A stretch of DNA of 33,663 bases from NCBI GenBank assembly GCA_038108875.1, contig JAYNII010000012.1:1-33663 (forward strand), in the 5' to 3' direction. Made by a program: the position numbers and the translations under genes. The stretch is from VMDH01 sp038108875 (lineage in GTDB: Bacteria > Pseudomonadota > Gammaproteobacteria > Magnimaribacterales > D2472). How positions within the stretch are numbered: the first letter of the stretch is position 1; every line of letters begins with the position of its first letter. This document shows, piece by piece, positions 7,605-15,186 of the stretch. The notes under the pieces were generated by a model, which was not told where the DNA came from, did no database searches, and worked only from the letters and a program-made list of their open reading frames with translations.

Positions 7605-8309
7605 ATGAGAAATTTATTACTGCCACTAGTTTCAGTTAAAGAGTATATTGCCTTGAACCAAAAAATTTATCCTTTTGTTATGTTATTTGGTATCTTCTTG
7701 ATATCAATTGGTTGGATTACTGGCTTGTTTTTTGCTCCAGTTGATGCAATTCAAGGGCATTCTTACAGAATTATCTATATCCATGTTCCGATGGCAATTT
7801 TTTCTCAACTCATTTATTGGTTTATGGCAATCTGGTCATTTTCTTTCTTGGTATGGAAAATTAAAATTGGTCCCTTGATGACAATTTCTGCTGCATACAT
7901 TGGTTGCATGGTCACTTTTATAGCCCTTTTTTCTGGCTCAATATGGGGCATTCCTACTTGGGGGACTTGGTGGCAATGGGATGCAAGAATAACATCTACT
8001 TTTATATTGTTTATTATGTATGTTGCTTTACTTACTGTTAATGGTTCGTTTCAGAATACCTATAAAGCTGACCAAATTACAGCGTGGATTACATTAATAG
8101 GAGTAATTAATATTCCCATTATTAAGAAATCAGTTGACTGGTGGTCAACATTACATCAGCCTGCATCAATTTCACTAGCCTCAGAGTCATCTATAGATCT
8201 GAGTATGTTAATTCCTTTGGTGATTTCTATTCTCGGACTAGGACTATTTCTATTTGCTTTGGGATTAAAAGTTTCTAGATTGTTGCTTTTAAAGTACGAG
8301 GAAACTTAA
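7605..8309 (+). CDS. ccmC: Haem exporter / haem-handling protein CcmC
   Basis: 234 aa inner-membrane protein with about six helices. The tryptophan-rich WWD motif WGTWWQWDAR lies at about 119-128, flanked by the two periplasmic haem-ligand histidines H60 (YIHVPMA) and H184 (STLHQPAS). CcmC presents haem to CcmE in the periplasm. The length is normal for the family. The start directly abuts the ccmB stop; ccmD starts at the base after the ccmC stop. Confidence 0.97.
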   Translation: MRNLLLPLVSVKEYIALNQKIYPFVMLFGIFLISIGWITGLFFAPVDAIQGHSYRIIYIHVPMAIFSQLIYWFMAIWSFSFLVWKIKIGPLMTISAAYIGCMVTFIALFSGSIWGIPTWGTWWQWDARITSTFILFIMYVALLTVNGSFQNTYKADQITAWITLIGVINIPIIKKSVDWWSTLHQPASISLASESSIDLSMLIPLVISILGLGLFLFALGLKVSRLLLLKYEET

Positions 8310-8471
8310 ATGGAAAAATTAAAGTTCCAATTTCAATCATTTCAAGACCTATTGTTTATGGAAGATCACGGTATTTATGTTTGGGGTGTCTATCTTGCTG
8401 CTACCATTCTCATGAGTATATTTTATCTAGTCATTGATAATAAACTAAAAAAAACTAAATCCGGTGAATAA
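8310..8471 (+). CDS. ccmD: Haem exporter small subunit CcmD
   Basis: A 53-aa ORF that starts with ATG immediately after the ccmC stop. It has the CcmD signature DHGIYVWGVYL (residues 19-29), a single membrane helix (about 22-42), and a basic tail NKLKKTKSG on the cytoplasmic side. CcmD is a small protein needed for release of holo-CcmE from CcmC. Its last 8 bases overlap the GTG start of ccmE. It is short enough to be lost by automatic callers with a length cutoff, but its position and motif make it secure. Confidence 0.93.
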   Translation: MEKLKFQFQSFQDLLFMEDHGIYVWGVYLAATILMSIFYLVIDNKLKKTKSGE

Positions 8472-8865
8472 AGTTAGAACCCTAAAAGGATTAACCACAC
8501 TTGGAATAATCTTGCTTGCAGCAGCTGGTGTGACATTAATATTGTTATCCCTTAACAATAAACTAGATTATTTTTACTCTCCAAAAGATCTTCAGAACAT
8601 AGAAGCCCCAAAGGGGAATTTTAAGTTAGGAGGAATGGTCCTTGAAAACTCAATAGAAGTGCAGGGGATAGTGACAACTTTCATATTAACTGATTATGAA
8701 TCATCAATAAAAGTTAATTTCACTGGTGTAACACCAGATTTATTTAAAGAGAATTCTGGAGCTGTAGTATATGGTTATCTAGATTCAAATGAATTTATAG
8801 CATATGAGCTTTATGCAAAGCACGATGAAAATTATATGCCGCCAACTATTGTTAAAGAAGAATGA
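8464..8865 (+). CDS. ccmE: Cytochrome c-type biogenesis haem chaperone CcmE
   Basis: 133 aa with an N-terminal membrane anchor (about 10-30) and a periplasmic OB-fold domain. The haem-attachment histidine is H120 in AKHDENYMPP, with Y124 as the conserved axial tyrosine. CcmE carries haem covalently from CcmC to CcmF. It starts with GTG, overlapping the last codons of ccmD, and its stop overlaps the ccmF ATG. It is a little shorter than the E. coli protein (159 aa) because the C-terminal tail is brief. Confidence 0.97.
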   Translation: MNKVRTLKGLTTLGIILLAAAGVTLILLSLNNKLDYFYSPKDLQNIEAPKGNFKLGGMVLENSIEVQGIVTTFILTDYESSIKVNFTGVTPDLFKENSGAVVYGYLDSNEFIAYELYAKHDENYMPPTIVKEE

Positions 8866-10745
8866 TTGGCGAGCTCGCTAATTTCTTATTGGTTTTGTCT
8901 TTAAGTTTGTTCTTAGGCTCAACATTGCTTGGTCTTTCTGCTAGAAAAACAGCGTCTATAAGAATTTTACTTGTCCCAATATTTACTAACGCTAATCTAC
9001 TTCTCCTTTTTTCATTTGCTCTATTGGTCTATTTAGCCGTTACGGATGATTTTTCTATAAGGTATATTGCCTCGCATTCGAATTCGGCTCTGCCAATATT
9101 TTATAAAATCAGCGCAATATGGAGTGCTCATGAAGGATCGATGTTTTTATGGGTCTCTTTGCTAGGAATCTGGAGCTTACTTTTTATAAGAAATAATTAT
9201 AAAAAAGATCTTTTTAATACTGACATTCTTACTTTATTAAGCTTAATATTATTCTTATTTAGTGCTTTTCTGATTTTTACATCTAATCCGCTAGAGAGAA
9301 TTTTACCGATTACCCCAACTAACGGCGCAGACATCAATCCAATTCTTCAGGATCCAGGATTAGCAATTCATCCTCCAATGTTATACATGGGCTATGTTGG
9401 ATTTGTCATTCCTTTTGCAGGAGCTGTTGCGAATCTCACCTCAGGCTCCACAGGCAATTGGGTAACATCTGTAAAAAGTTGGACAATATCAGCTTGGGCT
9501 TTTCTAACTGCCGGAATTGGTTTAGGCAGTGCTTGGGCATACTATGAATTGGGTTGGGGAGGGTATTGGTTTTGGGATCCCGTAGAAAATATTGCTTTAT
9601 TACCCTGGCTCTGTGGAACCGCTTTGGTTCATTCGATGACTGTTTCTTCAAAAACTTCTGATCTTAAATCTTGGTCAAACTTCCTAGCAATTCTAGTATT
9701 TGTTTTGAGTCTATTTGGAGCATTTATTGTAAGGTCAGGAATCATTGACAGCGTCCATTCTTTTGCAAGCGATCCAACAAGAGGCTTGTATTTATTAAGT
9801 ATGATTGCAAGCATATCTTTATTCTCATTTTCGTTGTTCGCTATCAAGGGAATCAACTATTCGAAAAAAGTAACTTTGTTGGGTAGCAAGGAATCATTTA
9901 TCTATATTAATAATATTCTACTGATGACAGCTATTTTTTCAGTGCTTATTGGTGTGCTCTATCCGCTGATATACGAAGCCAGTCTTAACTCGAGAATAAG
10001 TGTTGGCCCTCCATTCTATAACACAATTTTTGGACCAATGGTGCTAATTGCAGGATTATTTATTGGTTCGTCTATTGAAGCTCAATGGCAAAGACCTTTT
10101 CAACTAGCAAAACTCATAAATCCTATTATTAGCGTTGTAATTACCTTTGCAGTTATATTTGTTTTATATCTTGTTAAAGGAATTATATTTAGTGCTCTCG
10201 AATTGCTGTCTCTTATCGGAGGCAGTTTTATTTTAATCAGCTATATGCTCAGTCTATTGATAACGGAGAATAAAAAACGAATTATTAATTCTGGAAGTAT
10301 AATTGCTCACTTAGGGCTTGGAATCCTATTGATGGGCGTAGCATTAAATTCTAATCTTAGCTATGAAGAGACAATTGCGGTAGAAATTAACTCACCCAAG
10401 CAAACAGCTAGAAATGTAATTCTTCTCCATAATATCAAGGAGACTGAGGGCCCTAATTTTTCCAGTATCGTTGCAGAAGTTGAAGTAAATCCAGGTCCTA
10501 ATGCAGTAAATTTGTTTCCTGAAAAAAGAAGATATATTACAAGGGGACAAGTAACTTCAGAAACAGCAATATATTCAAATCTCTATAGAGATATATATCT
10601 AAATCTTGGTGAATTAAATGATCAAAATCAATGGATTCTTAGACTTCAACTGAATTATTTTATTTCATTTATTTGGGGCGGAGTCATGCTTATGGTTTTG
10701 GGTATCCTAATATTTTTAAGGAGAGCCAATAATGAATCTGCATAA
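8862..10745 (+). CDS. ccmF: Cytochrome c haem lyase subunit CcmF
   Basis: 627 aa with many membrane helices, typical of CcmF. The WWD motif GWGGYWFWDPVEN spans about 231-243. Conserved histidines lie at H90 (WSAHEGS), H170 (AIHPPMLY) and in DSVHSFASDPTRG. A soluble periplasmic domain lies near the C-terminus (about 500-600), before the last helix. CcmF receives haem from holo-CcmE and attaches it to the CxxCH motif of apocytochrome c together with CcmH. It is translationally coupled to ccmE (4-base overlap) and overlaps ccmG by 14 bases. Confidence 0.97.
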   Translation: MIGELANFLLVLSLSLFLGSTLLGLSARKTASIRILLVPIFTNANLLLLFSFALLVYLAVTDDFSIRYIASHSNSALPIFYKISAIWSAHEGSMFLWVSLLGIWSLLFIRNNYKKDLFNTDILTLLSLILFLFSAFLIFTSNPLERILPITPTNGADINPILQDPGLAIHPPMLYMGYVGFVIPFAGAVANLTSGSTGNWVTSVKSWTISAWAFLTAGIGLGSAWAYYELGWGGYWFWDPVENIALLPWLCGTALVHSMTVSSKTSDLKSWSNFLAILVFVLSLFGAFIVRSGIIDSVHSFASDPTRGLYLLSMIASISLFSFSLFAIKGINYSKKVTLLGSKESFIYINNILLMTAIFSVLIGVLYPLIYEASLNSRISVGPPFYNTIFGPMVLIAGLFIGSSIEAQWQRPFQLAKLINPIISVVITFAVIFVLYLVKGIIFSALELLSLIGGSFILISYMLSLLITENKKRIINSGSIIAHLGLGILLMGVALNSNLSYEETIAVEINSPKQTARNVILLHNIKETEGPNFSSIVAEVEVNPGPNAVNLFPEKRRYITRGQVTSETAIYSNLYRDIYLNLGELNDQNQWILRLQLNYFISFIWGGVMLMVLGILIFLRRANNESA

Positions 10746-11226
10746 ATTTTTTGGGCTTTTGCTCTTGTGTAGTTTTTTCATGTTTTTAGGATTAATAATT
10801 CTTGATAACAAAGACTCTGATTCATTCCTTTCTGGCAAAGCTTTTCCAGAATTTAACACCCAGACTTTAGATGGAAAAAATATTACAGAAGAGTATTTAG
10901 CTAATAAAACACTGTTAGTTAATATTTGGGCTAGCTGGTGTATTACTTGCCTTGTTGAGCACCCATTCTTAGAGGACTTGTCTGATGAAATCCAAATTGT
11001 AGGCATCAATTACAAAGACAATCCCGAGGATGCTAAAGCCTGGCTTACTAAACATGGCAACTTCTTCAGTGTTAATATTCAGGATCCTTTAGGAAACCTA
11101 GCAATTGATCTAGGAGTTACAGGAGCTCCTGAAAGTTTTTTAGTGGTTAATGGAAAAATAGTTTCTCATGTGATTGGAGAGCTAAACCAAAAAAAATGGG
11201 AGATGTATTTTGCACCCAATCTTTAA
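10732..11226 (+). CDS. ccmG: Thiol:disulfide interchange protein CcmG/DsbE
   Basis: 164 aa thioredoxin-fold protein with an N-terminal signal anchor (about 5-24). The active site is WASWCITC (C70, C73) and the cis-proline segment is VTGAPESFLV. It reduces the CxxCH cysteines of apocytochrome c, or CcmH, in the periplasm. The CITC centre differs from the more usual CxPC form of CcmG, which may shift its redox potential. Its start lies inside the end of ccmF, and its end overlaps the ccmH start by 17 bases. Confidence 0.94.
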   Translation: MNLHKFFGLLLLCSFFMFLGLIILDNKDSDSFLSGKAFPEFNTQTLDGKNITEEYLANKTLLVNIWASWCITCLVEHPFLEDLSDEIQIVGINYKDNPEDAKAWLTKHGNFFSVNIQDPLGNLAIDLGVTGAPESFLVVNGKIVSHVIGELNQKKWEMYFAPNL

Positions 11227-11593
11227 ATTCTTTGTTTTGACATTGTTGTTGTCTCCACAAACGTTATTCTCTCAATCTCAAGAATTTAAGTTTGCTAGCA
11301 TAGAATATGAGGATAGATTTTATGCTTTAACCAATGAAATTAGATGTCCTAAATGCACCAGTGGCAGCATTGCTAGCTCAAATGCACCAATTGCTGAGGA
11401 TTTAAAAAGAAAAGTTTATGAGCAAATAGTGAATGGAAAAACAGATGAAGAAATCAAAGCTTATATTGTAGATCGTTATGGAGAATTTGCAGATTTTCGC
11501 CCTTCTTTTGTTAAATGGAATTTATTTTTGTGGTTTGCGCCTGCCGTTTTCTTGATAATATTTGGGTTCTTATTTTTTAGGCACCAGAATTAA
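11210..11593 (+). CDS. ccmH: Cytochrome c-type biogenesis protein CcmH (short form)
   Basis: 127 aa. An N-terminal signal (about 1-22) precedes the conserved redox motif NEIRCPKC (C46, C49) and SSNAPIAEDLK, then helices ending in EEIKAYIVDRYGEF and a C-terminal membrane helix (about 104-124). It binds and reduces apocytochrome c for the haem lyase. The start is TTG at 11210, supported by GGGAG at 11198-11202 and needed to include the signal peptide. The stretch after the second Cys (TSGSIASS) departs from the usual QNQSIADS. This is the short CcmH/CcmL type; the TPR part is encoded separately by the next gene. Confidence 0.93.
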   Translation: MHPIFKFFVLTLLLSPQTLFSQSQEFKFASIEYEDRFYALTNEIRCPKCTSGSIASSNAPIAEDLKRKVYEQIVNGKTDEEIKAYIVDRYGEFADFRPSFVKWNLFLWFAPAVFLIIFGFLFFRHQN

Positions 11594-12369
11594 TGTTCAT
11601 TCTGTTAACTATTTTGATTTTAATTTTGTCGCTTTTACCAATTATTTATTATGTAATTTTAAGAGATCAAAAAACTAAACTAGTTCCATTTCTCTCGTTA
11701 TTAATTATTTTTCTAGGAGTTTACTTTCTATACTTTAATGAAACTACTGCAAAAAGCTCTTTCAATGAGTATAAGCTTCTTGCAAATATAAATCGTGATA
11801 TTGAACAGGATTTATCTATCTCTCCAATAGCACTCAGCGACTCTATTTTTAAACTCAGTACAGATGAAAAAGTAGTTTTTATCAGTGGATTATTTGAGAG
11901 TGCGCTTTTACAAAACTCTTTAAATTCAGCTTCAAGCTTATTGACCTATGCTAACAATGCTCTTCAGGGCGGTGAATACCAACCCATTTTACTATTAATG
12001 TATGCTAATTTAAGAGACAAACGCTACCCAGAGTTACTAAGTAGGTCTATTGAAATTAATTCTCAAAAACAAGGATGTAACACTTTACAATTTTTTGGGA
12101 CTGCATTTCTTACCAATGGACCGAGGATTCCTCTTTCAGAGGGGTTGTCAGAAACAAGTAAACTAATTTTAAAGCAAGAAGATTTTGTAATAAGGGGATT
12201 TGATCTTATTTCAGCAACACTTAACCAAGAAAGTATAACTATAAACCTAGATCTTAATTGTGAAAATTCTCAATATTTGACTACTATAGAGTTAAACGGA
12301 GCTGAGCTTATGAATGATGATGTTCTCTTAGATATTCCTAACAATTCATGGTTAAAAAGGGAACAATAG
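11593..12369 (+). CDS. ccmI: CcmI-like cytochrome c biogenesis protein (divergent)
   Basis: 258 aa. Two N-terminal membrane helices (about 2-22 and 33-51) precede a periplasmic part whose middle is helical and weakly TPR-like (LSTDEKVVFISGLFESALL, then QPILLLMYANLRDKRYPELL). It ends in a beta-rich domain (LISATLNQESITINLDLN) like the C-terminal domain of CcmI/CcmH2. CcmI is the chaperone that holds the apocytochrome c C-terminus for the haem lyase. The sequence is far from textbook CcmI and the TPR region is shortened, so the name depends on its place right after ccmH (1-base overlap) and on the general layout. Confidence 0.75.
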   Translation: MFILLTILILILSLLPIIYYVILRDQKTKLVPFLSLLIIFLGVYFLYFNETTAKSSFNEYKLLANINRDIEQDLSISPIALSDSIFKLSTDEKVVFISGLFESALLQNSLNSASSLLTYANNALQGGEYQPILLLMYANLRDKRYPELLSRSIEINSQKQGCNTLQFFGTAFLTNGPRIPLSEGLSETSKLILKQEDFVIRGFDLISATLNQESITINLDLNCENSQYLTTIELNGAELMNDDVLLDIPNNSWLKREQ

Positions 12370-12392
12370 TTTAAAATAAAATTAGAATAACA

Positions 12393-14576
12393 ATGCAACT
12401 AAAGCATATAAAACTCTCAGGTTTTAAAAGCTTCGTGGACCCCACGAGGATATCCTTTCCCTCGAATATGGTAGCCGTAGTAGGACCAAATGGTTGCGGT
12501 AAATCCAATGTAATAGATGCTGTCAGATGGGTATTGGGAGAATTATCTGCAAAGAATTTGCGTGGCGAGTCTATGACGGACGTCATCTTTAATGGCACTG
12601 ATTCAAGAAAACCATCTGGTCAGTGCAGCGTCGAGCTACTCTTTGATAACTCATTGGGAAAACTTGGAGGAGAATATGCTAAGTTTAATGAGATTTCAAT
12701 CAAGCGTTCTATGACAAGAGACGGCCTCTCAAAGTATGCAATAAATAACACAATTTGTAGAAGAAAAGACATCCAAGATATATTTCTTGGAACGGGTCTT
12801 GGTCCGAGTAGCTATGCAATTATTGAGCAAGGGATGGTAAGCAAAATAGTGGGGGCTAAACCAGAAGAACTTAGAGTATACATTGAAGAGGCTGCCGGAA
12901 CTTCAAAATACAAAGAACGTAGGAAGGAAACTGAGCAAAAAATTAAAAGCACGAAAGAAAATTTATCCCGAGTCAATGATATTCGTGATGAAATTAAGAG
13001 ACTTATAGCAAGATTAGAAAAGCAATCAATCCAAGCACAAAAATATCAAGAACTAACAAAAGAAGAAAAACAAATAAAGATAGATCTTGCAATCCTCAAT
13101 ATGATCGAAGCAAAGTCTAAAAAAGATTCTATTCAATCAACCATTGAAGTGATTGAAAGGGATATTGTGACCAAGAATTCCCAAGTTAAAACAACCCAAG
13201 TGAAAATTGATCAAATACAATTGGAACACAAGGATACATTAGATGCGTTTGATAATGCTCAAAAAGAATTTTACTCTCACCAAGCTGAGATCGCTCGTTA
13301 TGAATCAAGATTAGAGAATTTGAATAGATCACAGAATTCTTTGAAAGAAGAATCCTTTCATCTTTCTAAGCGCGAGAAAGAGATTAATCAAAAAGTAGTT
13401 AATTTTGAGGCATTGTCTCCCAGAGAAAAAGCAATTCACCTCGTAGATAAAATTATTAATGGTTCGGAGAATCAGACCTTAAAATCTATAGCCTCACAAC
13501 TTCGCTTACTCTTAATCGAAATCTTAAACATAGCTGAGTCTCAATCCGAAAGCATTCAACAAGAGATTATTGACAGGAAAAATAAGAATCAAGTTCAGCT
13601 CACTGAAATTGCCTCCCAGCTTGAACAAACTTCTGATAAATTGTCATCCCTTGCAGTCTTAAGGAGTAGTTCAGAAGCAATGCTTAACAAATTAAGAGCA
13701 TCGCAATCGAATGTTAGCGAACAAATTAAATCCCTTCAGATTTCTCGTGGAAATTTATTGTTAGATATTAAGGCTTTAGAAGAGAGGATAAACGAACAAA
13801 AATTAGAGAGAAGAACTTTTGAAGTTAATCTAGAAAATGCTAAAGAATTGCTAGCAAGGAATAAGATTGAATTAGGATCAATTCAAGAGCATCAATATAG
13901 TGAAATAGACACCAATTTGCTTTTAGAAAAACTAGGGTCTATTCAAACAAAAATAGTCTCTATGGGAGCAATAAATCTTGCAGCACCTGATGAAGTTGAG
14001 ACTGAATCGGCTAGGTTAAAAGAGCTTAATGAACAAACCACTGATCTTGAAGAAGCACTAGAAAAACTGCATTTGGCTATCAAGAAAATTGATGCTGAAT
14101 CTAAAGCTAAATTTGAAGAAAGTTTTAAGGCTGTTAATGATAAATTAAAGGAACTTTTTCCCATATTATTCGGCGGGGGTAAGGCTGAATTGGTAATGGT
14201 GGATTCCAATCCTTTGGAATCAGGCATTGCTTTTATGGCAACTCCTCCAGGAAAGAAAAACTCCACAATTTCTCAACTTTCAGGTGGTGAAAAAGCTTTA
14301 ACAGCCATATCACTAGTCTTTGCTTTGTTCGATTTGAACCCAGCACCATTTTGTATGCTGGATGAAGTTGATGCTCCCTTGGATGATCTTAATACATTTA
14401 GATTTGTTGAAATGGTTGAGAAAATGTCTTCAAACGTTCAATTTATTTTTATAACCCATAATAAAATCTCTATGGAAAAAAGCGATCATCTTATGGGAGT
14501 GACTATGCAAGAGGCTGGAGTTTCAAGATTGGTATCAGTTAATGTTAATGAAGCTCTAGAAATGGCAGCATCTTAA
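12393..14576 (+). CDS. smc: Chromosome segregation ATPase SMC, short form without a recognisable hinge
   Basis: 727 aa against about 1,150-1,190 for bacterial SMC. Both ATPase halves are intact: Walker A GPNGCGKSN (31-39), the Q-loop region and IEEAAGTSKYKERRKE (164-179) at the N-side, then MGAINLAAPDE (524-534), signature LSGGEKA (629-635), Walker B MLDEVDAPLDD (655-665) and the switch His in ITHN (689). The arms are only about 165 residues each (170-335 and about 385-560). Between them lie some 50 residues (336-385) with no sign of the globular hinge. The reading frame is open throughout, so this is not a frameshift product. SMC organises the chromosome with ScpA/ScpB, which are not in the window. 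It is followed by zipA and ligA, the known gammaproteobacterial order. Confidence 0.93.
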   Translation: MQLKHIKLSGFKSFVDPTRISFPSNMVAVVGPNGCGKSNVIDAVRWVLGELSAKNLRGESMTDVIFNGTDSRKPSGQCSVELLFDNSLGKLGGEYAKFNEISIKRSMTRDGLSKYAINNTICRRKDIQDIFLGTGLGPSSYAIIEQGMVSKIVGAKPEELRVYIEEAAGTSKYKERRKETEQKIKSTKENLSRVNDIRDEIKRLIARLEKQSIQAQKYQELTKEEKQIKIDLAILNMIEAKSKKDSIQSTIEVIERDIVTKNSQVKTTQVKIDQIQLEHKDTLDAFDNAQKEFYSHQAEIARYESRLENLNRSQNSLKEESFHLSKREKEINQKVVNFEALSPREKAIHLVDKIINGSENQTLKSIASQLRLLLIEILNIAESQSESIQQEIIDRKNKNQVQLTEIASQLEQTSDKLSSLAVLRSSSEAMLNKLRASQSNVSEQIKSLQISRGNLLLDIKALEERINEQKLERRTFEVNLENAKELLARNKIELGSIQEHQYSEIDTNLLLEKLGSIQTKIVSMGAINLAAPDEVETESARLKELNEQTTDLEEALEKLHLAIKKIDAESKAKFEESFKAVNDKLKELFPILFGGGKAELVMVDSNPLESGIAFMATPPGKKNSTISQLSGGEKALTAISLVFALFDLNPAPFCMLDEVDAPLDDLNTFRFVEMVEKMSSNVQFIFITHNKISMEKSDHLMGVTMQEAGVSRLVSVNVNEALEMAAS

Positions 14577-14577
14577 G

Positions 14578-15183
14578 ATGCAAATTCTCTCCAATGCACA
14601 AATATATCTTATTGCTTTTGCCGTCTTATTTTTTGCAACGGTTTTAGGGCTTTTTATTAGAAGAAGCATACAGAAATATACCAGCATTCAATCTAAAGCT
14701 GAAAAAAAACCTAATTTAACTAACGCTAAACAAGGCTCATTGTTGGTTGAAGATGCAAAGGTCACTCCAATATCTCAAGAACTTATTATTTTTAATATTT
14801 GTGCCCCAAAAGGGACAACATTTAACTCAGATCAATTAATCACTTTGTTAAAAAATCTTGGCGGAAAATTAGTTGAGGGTTTTTTTGTCTTTGCAGATAC
14901 AGGGGGGAATGAATTATTTAGAGTTGCTAATGCAAAAAAACCAGGAGTACTTGAAGTGGATATTAAGACGGATGTAATTGTCTGTGCTACTGATTTAAAC
15001 AAGGCTTTTAACCCTGTAGAAACATTCGATGCTCTTCTCGATGCTGCAAACACGCTTACTTCAAAATTAGATGGAGTGCTCTGCGACAGTGGAAGATCCC
15101 CAATGTCCAAACAAATGATGATCCATTTAAGATCAAAAGCCCAGAATTTATCTATTGATAGAAAGCTCTCAAGTAACCTATAG
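14578..15183 (+). CDS. zipA: Cell division protein ZipA
   Basis: 201 aa. An N-terminal membrane helix (about 9-27) with the N-terminus outside is followed by a basic stretch (RRSIQKY) and a short linker (about 35-62). The C-terminal FtsZ-binding domain (about 65-198) carries the family pattern LIIFNICAPKGTTFNSDQL, GFFVFADTGGNELFRVAN, FDALLDAANTLTSKLDG and CDSGRSPMSKQ. ZipA tethers FtsZ to the inner membrane during divisome assembly. The linker is far shorter than the long Pro/Gln-rich linker of E. coli ZipA (328 aa). One base separates it from the smc stop, and ligA follows after 3 bases. Confidence 0.9.
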   Translation: MQILSNAQIYLIAFAVLFFATVLGLFIRRSIQKYTSIQSKAEKKPNLTNAKQGSLLVEDAKVTPISQELIIFNICAPKGTTFNSDQLITLLKNLGGKLVEGFFVFADTGGNELFRVANAKKPGVLEVDIKTDVIVCATDLNKAFNPVETFDALLDAANTLTSKLDGVLCDSGRSPMSKQMMIHLRSKAQNLSIDRKLSSNL

Positions 15184-15186
15184 CTT

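Noticed and set aside
10716..11009. Minus-strand ORF of 97 codons opposite ccmG
   Set aside because: It lies fully antisense to a clear thioredoxin-fold gene and shows no recognisable domain; it is a shadow of the real frame.
13350..13600. Frameshift or pseudogene explanation for the short SMC
   Set aside because: The frame is continuous from Walker A to Walker B with normal codon use and no stop; neither flank shows hinge-like remnants in other frames.
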